Shown: positions 10,071 through 17,613 of the stretch, one piece after another
Layout of the letters: the number at the start of each line of letters is the position of its first letter
Position numbering within the stretch: position 1 is the stretch's first letter
Source of the DNA: Candidatus Didemnitutus sp.
Lineage (GTDB): Bacteria > Verrucomicrobiota > Verrucomicrobiia > Opitutales > Opitutaceae
Direction: 5' to 3'
Length of the DNA stretch: 64,000 nucleotides
Assembly: GCA_019634575.1 (NCBI GenBank)
Contig: JAHCAY010000001.1
Location: 124,001 to 188,000 of the forward strand
Notes under the pieces: model-generated
What the model saw: the letters and a program-made list of their open reading frames with translations, nothing else
Databases searched by the model: none
Told to the model about the DNA's origin: nothing
Program-made: the position numbers and the translations under genes

Positions 10071-12677
10071 TTATTCGGAGCGGAGGGCGGTGAGCGGGTT
10101 GACCTTGGTGGCGCGTCGCGCGGGGAGCCAGCAGGCGAGCATGGCGGCCACGATCAGCACGACGGGCGCGACGACGAAGGTCATCGGGTCGAGCGGACTG
10201 ACCTTGTAGAGCAGCGAGCGCAACACTTGACCGATGCCGAGACCCAGCAACAGGCCAAGTCCGGTGCCGACGAGCGTCATGGTCAGACCTTCGCGGAGGA
10301 TCATGCGCTGGACCGCGATCGGCTCGGCGCCGAGCGCCATGCGGATGCCGATTTCGCGGGTGCGGCGGGCAACGGCGTAGGCTTTCACGCCGTAGAGGCC
10401 GACGGCGGCGAGCGCCATGGCGAGGCCGCCGAAAACCGAGAACATGATCGCGCCGATGCGCGTGATCCAGAGCTGGAAGGAAGCGTCGAGGTGCTGCCCG
10501 AAGGTCTTGAGGTCGAGCACGGGCACGCCGGTGGCGGCGGTGCGCAGTTCGCGGCGGATGGTGTCGATCATCGCCTGACGCGCGGTCCCGGCGAGCGGAG
10601 TGGCGGTGCGGACATGCAGGAACACGTTGCTCTGGTAGCCTTGGGCGAACGGTTCGTAGATCACGCCGTTCGAGCTGTCGCCGAAAAGTTCCCATTTGGT
10701 CGCGGGCACGATGCCGACGATTTCGAGCGTCGGCGCTTCGTCGGCGCGTTTCTGGAGCGTCTCGCTCACGCCGCTGCTGGGGCCGTCGCCGCCCGCGGCG
10801 CGCGGGGCGTTGCGCTCGGCGTATTGGATGCGCTGGCCGAGGGCGTCGCCGTTCGGGAAGAGTTTTCGCGCGAGGACCTCGTCGATGATGGCGACGGCGG
10901 GCGCGCCCTTGTGATCGGTCTCGATGGCGGTGAAGGCGCGGCCGCGCAGCAGCGGCAGGCCCATGGTCGCGAAATAGTCGGCGCCGATGCTGTTCCAGCG
11001 CGCGCCGTAGGCGAGGCCTTCGGCGGCGGTCGCGGGTTTGGCGTCCGGCGCGGGATGCACGCCGGCGAGCTGCACGCTGCGGCTCAGCGAAACGATGCCG
11101 AACGGCACGACGGAGCCGAGGCTCGCGGATTGCACGCCGGGCAGCGCGGCGACGCGTTCGGAGGCGCGGCGGTAGAGTTCGAGGCCGCGTTCGGCGTTGT
11201 AGCCGCCGAGGCTGGCGTCGAGTTCGACGAGCAGCGTGTCGTTGGCGCGGAAACCGGTGTCGACGCTGGCGGCGGCGGTCGCGCCGCGGATGAAGAGGCC
11301 GGCGGCGATGAGCAGGCCGAGCGAGAGCGCGAGTTGGGCGACGACGAGGGGATTGCGCGGCAGGAACCGCCAGCGGTGGCGGTGCGTGGTGTCCTCGCCG
11401 GATTGTTCCTTGAGATCGGTGAGCACGTCGGCGCGCGAGAATTTCAGCGCGGGCCCGAGGGCGAAGAAGACCGTCGCGAGCGAGCAGAAGGCGAACGTCG
11501 CGGCGTAGAGCATGGGATTGGCCGCGCCGTGGAAAAAGAGTCCGACAGGCGCGATGCGGCCGACGGCCTGCACAAGTCCGGTGGTCGACCATGCGCCGAT
11601 GACGAAGCCGAGCGCGCCGCCGACGAGCGACAGCACGAAGCCTTCGGTGAGCAACTGCTGCACGATGCGGCCGCGGGATCCGCCGAGCGCGAGACGCACG
11701 GCAAATTCCTTGCGGCGGGCCGTGCCGCGGGCGAGGAGCATGTTGGCGAGGTTGAGCGAGGCGATGAGCAGCACGATCGACGACATGGCGATCAGCGTGG
11801 TGCCGAGGACGCCGAGCGATTGCTCCTCGGCGGGGGCGTTGCTCGAGCTGAGGCGCGGCAGGTGGCGCGAGGTGAGCGTCTGCTCCTTAAACTCGACCGG
11901 GAAGGTTTTTTGCAGGCCGGCGGCGAGAGCCTTGAGCGGCGCGTCGGCGTTCGCGATGGTCAGGCCGGGCTTCAGCCGCACGACGAGGAAGAGGTTGTAG
12001 GCGTCGGTCCGTCCGAGTGCGCGCTCGCGCGTGGCGTCGAAGTCGTTTTGCAGCTGATCGTAGCAGCCGAGCGGAAAATAGATTTCGGGACCGAGCAGCA
12101 TCATGGTGCCGCTGAAGCCCTCGGGCGCGATGCCGACGATGGTGAACTGCCGCTCGTTGACGCGGATGACGCGGCCGAGCAGGTCGGGTGCGAAGTTTTC
12201 GCGCTTCCAGAGGTTGTAGCTGGCGATCGCGACCGGAATCGCCGCGCCGGGTTTTTCCTCTTCCGGCGTGAAGGCACGGCCGCGGACGAGCGGGACTTGC
12301 AGCGTGCTGAAGTAGTTGGCGCTGACGAGCGCGCCGAAGACGCGTCGCGTCGCCTCGCCCTCGCCGATGCCGACCATGGTGAGGTTGTGGGCGAGGATGT
12401 CGGTGAAGGTTGTCTGGTCTTTCCGCAGTTGCTCGTAGGCCGGGTAGGAGAACATGCGGAAGCGGTCGGGCTTCTTCTCGTCCTGGGTGTAGAGCTGCAC
12501 GACTTGCGACTCGTTTGGCCACGGGCGGGCGCTGAAGACGAGTTCGTGCACGAGGCTGAAAATGGCGGTGTTCACACCGATGCCCAGGGCCAGCACGACG
12601 ATGGCGGTGACGGTGAAGGCAGGCGTTTTGGCCAGCACGCGCAGGGAGAAGCGGAGATCCTGAAGCAGGGAGGTCAT
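10071..12677 (-). CDS. ADOP-type ABC transporter permease (868 aa)
   Basis: Complete eight-TM duplicated permease starting MTSLLQDLRFSLRVLAKTPAF. Coupling motifs are KEFAVRLALGGSRGRI and REIGIRMALGAEPIAV, and the end reads ATKVNPLTALRSE. The second periplasmic domain carries an insertion around residues 620-650 (rich in G, R and A) that makes it longer than the usual 800-840 residues. It lies 28 bp downstream of another ADOP (12706-15273) and 7 bp upstream of the next (7532-10063), so three permeases are read in series. No partner ATPase is adjacent. Confidence 0.95.
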   Translation of the reverse strand: MTSLLQDLRFSLRVLAKTPAFTVTAIVVLALGIGVNTAIFSLVHELVFSARPWPNESQVVQLYTQDEKKPDRFRMFSYPAYEQLRKDQTTFTDILAHNLTMVGIGEGEATRRVFGALVSANYFSTLQVPLVRGRAFTPEEEKPGAAIPVAIASYNLWKRENFAPDLLGRVIRVNERQFTIVGIAPEGFSGTMMLLGPEIYFPLGCYDQLQNDFDATRERALGRTDAYNLFLVVRLKPGLTIANADAPLKALAAGLQKTFPVEFKEQTLTSRHLPRLSSSNAPAEEQSLGVLGTTLIAMSSIVLLIASLNLANMLLARGTARRKEFAVRLALGGSRGRIVQQLLTEGFVLSLVGGALGFVIGAWSTTGLVQAVGRIAPVGLFFHGAANPMLYAATFAFCSLATVFFALGPALKFSRADVLTDLKEQSGEDTTHRHRWRFLPRNPLVVAQLALSLGLLIAAGLFIRGATAAASVDTGFRANDTLLVELDASLGGYNAERGLELYRRASERVAALPGVQSASLGSVVPFGIVSLSRSVQLAGVHPAPDAKPATAAEGLAYGARWNSIGADYFATMGLPLLRGRAFTAIETDHKGAPAVAIIDEVLARKLFPNGDALGQRIQYAERNAPRAAGGDGPSSGVSETLQKRADEAPTLEIVGIVPATKWELFGDSSNGVIYEPFAQGYQSNVFLHVRTATPLAGTARQAMIDTIRRELRTAATGVPVLDLKTFGQHLDASFQLWITRIGAIMFSVFGGLAMALAAVGLYGVKAYAVARRTREIGIRMALGAEPIAVQRMILREGLTMTLVGTGLGLLLGLGIGQVLRSLLYKVSPLDPMTFVVAPVVLIVAAMLACWLPARRATKVNPLTALRSE

Positions 12678-12705
12678 GGGGGGTAGTTACTGATTAAGAA
12701 CTTTG

Positions 12706-15273
12706 CTATTCGGCGCGGAGGGCGATGGTCGGGCTGACGCGCGTGGCGCGGCGGGCGGGAATGAAGCAGGCCGCGAGCGTCGCGGCGCTGAGCAGCGCGG
12801 CCGAGAGGCCGAGCGCGAGCGGGTCCATCGGGCTGACCTTGAACAGCGCGCTGGCGAGCACCTGGCCGACGAGCAGCGAGAGCACGGCACCGGCGGCGAC
12901 GGAGACGACAGTTTGCAGCGCGCCCTGCTTCATGATCAGGGCGAAGACGTCGCGCTGTTCGGCGCCGAGCGCCATCCGGATGCCGATCTCGCGGGTGCGG
13001 CGCTCGACGGCGTAGGCCTTCACGCCGTAGACGCCGACGACGGCGAGGGCGAGGGCGACGCCGCCGAAGATGCCGAACAGCACGGCGCCGAGGCGCACGA
13101 TCCAGAGCGTGATGCTGCGCTCGAGGAACGAGGTGTAGGGCACGAGCTGGAGCAGCGGCAGCGCGGCGTCGATGCGGCGCAGCTCGGCGCGGAAGGACGG
13201 GAGCGTGGCGAGGACGGCTTGCGGGTCGCGGGCGGCGAAGCGTGTGACGAGGAAGACGGAGGCGTTGTAGCGCTGCGCGAGCGGGAAGTAGACGCGGCGC
13301 GCGGCGGCGTTGCCGGAGTTGTCCTGCAAATCGTGGCGGTGCGCGGAGCAGATGCCGACGATCTCGAGTTCGTTGACCGAACCATCGGTCGGCGGCTGGG
13401 TGAACTTCACGCGCTGGCCGAGGGCGTCGCCGTTGGGGAAGAGTTTTGCGGCCATGCCTTCGTCGACGATGACGACCTTGGGCGAGTTCTTGTCGCGGGC
13501 CTCGGTCTCGGTGAAGTCGCGGCCGCGGAGGATGCGCACGCCGATGGAGCGGAGGAAGCCGGGCGTGATGCCCGCCTCGACGCCGCCGGCCCCGGGGCGC
13601 GGGGCTTTCGGGTCGGTGGTGACGGGCATCGCCTCGCTCGCGGGCATGATGCGCGTGGTGTTGGTGATGTTGCCGTAGGGGATGAGCGTGGTGTAGCCGG
13701 CGGATTCGACGCCGGGCAGCGCGCGGACGCGGTCGGCGAGATCGCTCATGCGGCGGAGGCCTTCCTGCTGCAGCGTGCCGCTGAGCGAGAAATCCATCTC
13801 GGCGAGCACGGCGTTGGCGGGATCGAAGCCCTTGTCGAGACCGCTGGCGTTGAGCGCGCCGCGGAAGAAGAGGCCGGCGCTGAACAGGAGGACGAGCGAG
13901 AGCGTCATCTGCACCATGACGAGAATGTGGCGCGGCGCGAAGAAGCGGTTGAAGCGGCCCGTGCCGGTCGCCTCGGCGCCGGTGGATTTCAGGTCGGTGA
14001 CGACATCGGTGCGCGCGGCCTTGAGGGCGGGCCCGAGGCTGAAGACGAGCGTCGAGAGCAGGCAGAAGAGCGTCGTGACCGTGAGGACGGTGGCGTCGGG
14101 CTTGAGGCCGCCGGCGAGGGTGAAGTTCATCGAGCTGAGCAGCGCGGTGAACGAGTTTTCGAGCAGCGTGTTCGACCAATAGCTGAGCAAGAGGCCGAGG
14201 CCGCCGCCGAGCAGCGAAAGGAGCAGGCCCTCGACGAGGAGCTGGCGCACGATCTGGCCGCGGCTGGCGCCGATGGCGAGACGGACGGCCATCTCGCGGG
14301 CGCGCGCGGTGCCGCGGGCGAGGAGCATGTTGGCGAGGTTGAGCGAGGCGATGAGCAGGACCGCGCCGGCCATCGCGATGAGCAGCGTGGCGAGGAGGGT
14401 GAGCGAGCCGTCGGACTCGGGGCTCGTGCTGATGCTGAACTTGCTCGGGACGGTGAGCTGAATCTCGCGCGTGCCTTGCGCGTCGGGCGGCTGGAGCGCC
14501 GTGAGGCGTTGTTCGAGGACGGGCAGGCGGGCCTTGGCGGATTCGAGCGTGAGGCCGGGGGCGAGGCGGGCGTAGACGTTGAGCGTGTAGTTTTTCAACG
14601 CGGCGAGATCGCGCACGTCGGCACCGTCGCCGAAGGCCGAGGCGATTTGCGAGAAGACGCCGGTGGGCAGCCAGACTTCGGGCGCGATGAGCGCGCTGAT
14701 GCCGGAGAAGCCTTCGGGGGCGATGCCGATGACGGTGTAGGGGCGGTCGTTGACGCGCAGCGTGGAACCGACGAAGTCGGCGCGGCCGCCCATCCGCTGC
14801 CACAGCGCGTAGCTGGCGACGACGACGGGGACGTTCGAGTTCGGGCGGGTTTCCTCGGCGTTGAAGAAACGGCCGGCGGCGGGCTTCGCGCCCATGAGCG
14901 GGAAGAAGCCGTCGGTGACCATGAACACGAAGCTGCGGTGCATCTCGCCCGGCTCGCGGCCGATGCCGGCGAGGGAGAAGTTCACCGCCGCGACCTGGGT
15001 GAAGACGTCCTTCGCCTCGAGGAGCGACTGGTATTCGGTGAAGGAGAACTGGCGGTAGTCGCGCGACGCGTCCTTACGCGCGGAGAAGACGCTCACGACC
15101 TCCTGCGGTCGCTCGAGCACGACGGACTTCAGGAGCAGGCCGTTGACGAGGGAAAAGATGGCGGAGTTGACGCCGATGGCGACGGCGAGCGTGGCGACGG
15201 CGACGGCGGTGAAGCCGGGGCTTTTGGCGAACAGACGGACGGCGAAACGGAGGTCGTGGAGGAGCGTGGACAT
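12706..15273 (-). CDS. ADOP-type ABC transporter permease (855 aa)
   Basis: Complete duplicated permease. The frame is open to 15330, but the ATG at 15273 (MSTLLHDLRFAVRLFAKSPGF) gives the family N-terminus and is preferred. Coupling motifs are REMAVRLAIGASRGQI and REIGIRMALGAEQRDV, and the end reads ATRVSPTIALRAE. It is the first gene of the three-ADOP plus two-DUF4097 series. A strong hairpin at 15379-15417 separates it from the glycine-rich gene upstream, so it may have its own promoter in 15274-15378, but no clear promoter was recognised. Substrate unknown. Confidence 0.94.
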   Translation of the reverse strand: MSTLLHDLRFAVRLFAKSPGFTAVAVATLAVAIGVNSAIFSLVNGLLLKSVVLERPQEVVSVFSARKDASRDYRQFSFTEYQSLLEAKDVFTQVAAVNFSLAGIGREPGEMHRSFVFMVTDGFFPLMGAKPAAGRFFNAEETRPNSNVPVVVASYALWQRMGGRADFVGSTLRVNDRPYTVIGIAPEGFSGISALIAPEVWLPTGVFSQIASAFGDGADVRDLAALKNYTLNVYARLAPGLTLESAKARLPVLEQRLTALQPPDAQGTREIQLTVPSKFSISTSPESDGSLTLLATLLIAMAGAVLLIASLNLANMLLARGTARAREMAVRLAIGASRGQIVRQLLVEGLLLSLLGGGLGLLLSYWSNTLLENSFTALLSSMNFTLAGGLKPDATVLTVTTLFCLLSTLVFSLGPALKAARTDVVTDLKSTGAEATGTGRFNRFFAPRHILVMVQMTLSLVLLFSAGLFFRGALNASGLDKGFDPANAVLAEMDFSLSGTLQQEGLRRMSDLADRVRALPGVESAGYTTLIPYGNITNTTRIMPASEAMPVTTDPKAPRPGAGGVEAGITPGFLRSIGVRILRGRDFTETEARDKNSPKVVIVDEGMAAKLFPNGDALGQRVKFTQPPTDGSVNELEIVGICSAHRHDLQDNSGNAAARRVYFPLAQRYNASVFLVTRFAARDPQAVLATLPSFRAELRRIDAALPLLQLVPYTSFLERSITLWIVRLGAVLFGIFGGVALALAVVGVYGVKAYAVERRTREIGIRMALGAEQRDVFALIMKQGALQTVVSVAAGAVLSLLVGQVLASALFKVSPMDPLALGLSAALLSAATLAACFIPARRATRVSPTIALRAE

Positions 15274-15378
15274 GGCGCGAGGGTGTGCGAAACCGGGACG
15301 GGTTCCCGGCACAACACGGCCTGGTCGCACAAAGTTGCGCTTTTCTTCCGCGCCCCTCCGCGGGGGAGAGAAGAGATT

Positions 15379-15417
15379 GCGGCGCAGTGGTCTCGGGCCA
15401 GAGGGCCACTGCGCCGC
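15379..15417. terminator. Strong 12-bp hairpin between operons
   Basis: The arms gcggcgcagtgg (15379-15390) and ccactgcgccgc (15406-15417) are perfectly complementary. No T tract follows on either strand. It is either a factor-dependent termination point or processing site after the glycine-rich gene, or a REP-like element. Confidence 0.5.
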
Positions 15418-15462
15418 AGAGACGAACGGTTCGATTGCGGATGAACCGTCCGCCCCAATTCG

Positions 15463-16275
15463 TCACCAAACCTGGGGGTCGGCCGCCTTGCCGGGTTGTC
15501 CGGCGTTGAACAGGAGGTGGACTTCGCGCGCGAGGCAGAGCCGGATGCAGCCGTCGCCTTCCTGCACGCCGCTGTGATTGAACTGATCCGCGCCGGCGTT
15601 GAACGAGCCGCCGCCGCCGCCGGCCGGGCCCATTTCGGTGCCGCCGCCGCCGCCGCTGTAGCCGCCGCCGCCGCCGGAACCGTGGCCGAAGAACGAGCCG
15701 CCGCCACCGCCGCCGTAGCCGCCGTCGCCGCCGTGGAAGCCGCCGTAGTTCGCGCCTTCACCGCCCTCCCAGTGGCCGCCGCCGCCGCAATGCGTGGGCA
15801 GGGAGCCGATCGCGCCGGTCGAATACCAGCCCGCGCCGCCGCCGCCGCTGTAGTGGAAATTTCTGAGATCGGTCTGTCCGCCGCGACCGCCGGTGCCGCC
15901 GGGACCGCCGCCGACGCCGCCATCGGCCTCGCTGCGGCCATCGCTGCCGCTGCCGCCGCCGCCACCGCCGGCGGCGATGAGCGGGAAAATCGGGCGCACC
16001 AAACCCGTGTCGCACCAGACGAACGAGCCGCCGCCACCGCCGCCGGCGGCATGCGCGGGCTTCACGCCGGCTTCGCCGCGCTGGCCGACGACGAGACACA
16101 GCCGTTGCCCCGCCGTGAAATGAAAAGTCCCGCGCAACCGGGCGCCCTTGCCGCCGGGACCGCCGCCGCTCCCGCCCTGCGCGCCGGAGACTTCGAGGAC
16201 GTAGAGGCCTTCCTCGGGCACGATGAATTTCTGAACTTGCGGCTGGGCGGCGAAGGCGGCGAGAGAGGAGCTCAT
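15463..16275 (-). CDS. Glycine-rich protein with ALK/LTK-type glycine-rich domain (270 aa)
   Basis: About a third of the residues are glycine. The N-terminal part (residues about 10-70) has a jellyroll-like start, KFIVPEEGLYVLEVSGAQGG, then GKGARLRGTF and AGQRLCLVVGQRG. This is the pattern of the Gly_rich (ALK/LTK-like) domain, followed by GGGGGG and PLIAAGGGGGG blocks and more polyglycine stretches. In ALK-type proteins such stretches pack as polyglycine-II helices. No signal peptide is visible from the chosen start MSSSLAAFAAQPQ at 16275. The frame stays open to 16377, but the extra 34 residues are Arg-rich and not hydrophobic. Bacterial members are often fibre- or adhesin-like; the role here is unknown. 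It is downstream of the kinase, sigma factor and small-protein group. Confidence 0.8.
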   Translation of the reverse strand: MSSSLAAFAAQPQVQKFIVPEEGLYVLEVSGAQGGSGGGPGGKGARLRGTFHFTAGQRLCLVVGQRGEAGVKPAHAAGGGGGGSFVWCDTGLVRPIFPLIAAGGGGGGSGSDGRSEADGGVGGGPGGTGGRGGQTDLRNFHYSGGGGAGWYSTGAIGSLPTHCGGGGHWEGGEGANYGGFHGGDGGYGGGGGGSFFGHGSGGGGGYSGGGGGTEMGPAGGGGGSFNAGADQFNHSGVQEGDGCIRLCLAREVHLLFNAGQPGKAADPQVW

Positions 16276-16397
16276 GCGGGACGAGGGGTAACCGAATCGC
16301 CGGTGAGTGCGGCGTTCCATCGTCCCAATGCGCGGTCGCGGCTCCGAAGGGGCCACGCGTCGGCGAGTTTTTCGCAAGAAGGCGACCGGCCGCCGGA

Positions 16398-16430
16398 CAA
16401 AACAAAAGGCCGCTTCAGCGAAGCGGCCTT
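16398..16430 (-). terminator. Rho-independent terminator
   Basis: A 10-bp perfect stem (aaggccgctt / aagcggcctt, loop cagcg) is followed on the minus strand by a T-rich run (TTTTGTTTT). It sits 26 bp after the stop of the small secreted protein gene. Confidence 0.85.
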
Positions 16431-16455
16431 AGGAAATCGACGAATTCTCGGGGGA

Positions 16456-16970
16456 TTATTCGTTGATGTTGGTCTCGATGTCCGGGTCGATGATACCGAT
16501 GGCGCCGTCGGAGACCCGCTGAATAAGCACGAAGAACTCGTAATGACCGACTTCGCCCCGTTTCAGGGCCTTGTTGCGGAACAGCAGTTTCCCGTCGGTG
16601 GTGGCGCAAGGCGTGCGAAATTCAGCTCGCCGGCGACGTCCTTGTCCGCGGCGGCAACACTGCCGAGTTGCTGGAACGTGATCGCAATTGGGCGATAGCT
16701 CTCGTTGCTGTCCGCCGAGGCGACAGCGATCTCGAAGTCGACGGTGCCTTTACAGGTGAACGTCGGCATCCCGTTGCGATCCGCGAGGCTGACGGAACTG
16801 TGTGGCGCCATCGAGACGGCGGCGTCGACATAGCTGTTTTCCGCTTGGGAGAAGAGCGGACGGAAGTTCGTGACGGTGAGAGTCACTTTGGCGGCTTCGG
16901 CGGTTTGGGCCGAAGCGACCGAGGCGGACAGAAGGAGGCCGGCAAAGAGGCCAGCGAGATGCTTTTTCAT
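16456..16970 (-). pseudogene. Small secreted protein with C-terminal GAIGIIDP motif, -1 frameshift
   Basis: From the ATG at 16970 the frame encodes a clear signal peptide (HLAGLFAGLLLSASVASAQT) and a beta-rich domain to ...VAGELNF. It then runs into an unrelated tail and stops at 16563. A one-base shift at the aaa run 16618-16620 (one extra T on the coding strand) restores RTPCATTDGKLLFRN...FFVLIQ...GAIGIIDPDIETNINE, ending at 16456. The rejoined protein (about 171 aa) matches the neighbouring 17138-17599 protein along its C-terminal half (xILIQ...GAIGIIDP). The terminator directly after 16456 also fits the longer frame. Either a single-base sequencing or assembly deletion, a real mutation, or (less likely, no canonical slippery heptamer) programmed frameshifting. 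The C-terminus loosely recalls the DP-EP family; this is from memory only. Confidence 0.7.
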
Positions 16971-17009
16971 CAAGATAGCGGACAATCAGGTTGAATACCG
17001 GATTGGCCC

Positions 17010-17027
17010 GCTACCGACCTCGGTAGC
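17010..17027. promoter_or_regulatory. 18-bp near-perfect palindrome upstream of the secreted-protein gene
   Basis: gctaccgacctcggtagc has 8-bp perfect arms around CC, 40 bp upstream of the start at 16970. It could be an operator or a truncated copy of the GGTAG-headed repeat family. Unassigned. Confidence 0.4.
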
Positions 17028-17089
17028 AATCCGTGGCACCGAAAAAGCCCGAGGGGGGGGGCCTTCGGCAAGCGCTTTCTCGCGCCTAC

Positions 17090-17117
17090 AAAAAAGGCTG
17101 CTCCGTGGGAGCAGCCT
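17090..17117 (-). terminator. Rho-independent terminator of the kinase/small-protein operon
   Basis: A 10-bp perfect stem aggctgctcc / ggagcagcct with a 3-nt loop is followed on the minus strand by TTTTTT. It lies 21 bp after the stop at 17138. Confidence 0.88.
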
Positions 17118-17137
17118 AAGAATGCGCTGAGTTAGGA

Positions 17138-17599
17138 CTATTCTTCCACCTCGGTATCGATTTCGGGATCGATGATGCCGATGGCACCGGTTTCGGAATC
17201 CTGAATCAGGATGATGTATTGGTATTCCACTCCGGTATACTCGGGATCGCAGGTATCGGTGACGATAATCTGGCTGCTCGTGTCGTCGCGGTAGATGTCG
17301 AGTTGGTTGAACTCCTCGCGACCGCATCCCGCGACGGCCCCCTTAAAGGCGATGCCCAGCAGAATATACCGCGGGTCGAAGAGCTGATAGGTCAACTGCG
17401 TCGCGCCATGGTAGTCTGCGGGGACCGTGATCGTGATCGACTGACCGTCGCCAGTGAACACCGGGGTTTTCTGGTTTGGCGGTTGAGGCGAGGTATTAAC
17501 GGGCGGCGAGATGGTCGCCTCGGTGCAGACACCATTCGTGGGGAATTCCACGACGGGGACGAATTTGACGATCGTGATCTGGGTGGTGGCAGTATACAT
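17138..17599 (-). CDS. Small beta-rich protein with C-terminal GAIGIIDP motif (153 aa)
   Basis: Not recognised with confidence. The ATG at 17599 (MYTATTQITIVKFVP) is 15 bp after the stop of the kinase gene; an alternative start at 17647 would overlap that gene. Visible features are a Pro/Asn-rich segment (residues about 30-43), beta strands QSITITV and QLTYQLF, four cysteines, and the end YQYIILIQ...GAIGIIDPEIDTEVEE. The last 80 residues align with the frameshifted secreted protein downstream, but no signal peptide is present here. It is probably co-transcribed with the Ser/Thr kinase and closed by the terminator at 17090. It may be a kinase target or effector (inference). The C-terminal DPxI pattern resembles what I recall of the DP-EP family. 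Confidence 0.75.
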   Translation of the reverse strand: MYTATTQITIVKFVPVVEFPTNGVCTEATISPPVNTSPQPPNQKTPVFTGDGQSITITVPADYHGATQLTYQLFDPRYILLGIAFKGAVAGCGREEFNQLDIYRDDTSSQIIVTDTCDPEYTGVEYQYIILIQDSETGAIGIIDPEIDTEVEE

Positions 17600-17613
17600 G
17601 GACAGGATGTGGT

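Noticed and set aside
15274..15330. Upstream extension of the ADOP frame (19 residues)
   Set aside because: The extension is Arg/Pro-rich and not seen in the other ADOP starts; the ATG at 15273 restores the common N-terminus.
15496..16698. Ala-rich plus-strand open frame and GCC/CGG repeats that look like a tandem repeat array
   Set aside because: They are the reverse complement of polyglycine codons in the minus-strand glycine-rich gene; no regular unit or spacer pattern, so not a CRISPR or satellite.
17034..17048. TGGCACCGAAAAAGC, sigma54-like on the plus strand
   Set aside because: The GG-N10-GC spacing fits, but no plus-strand gene lies downstream and the -12 element lacks TTGC.
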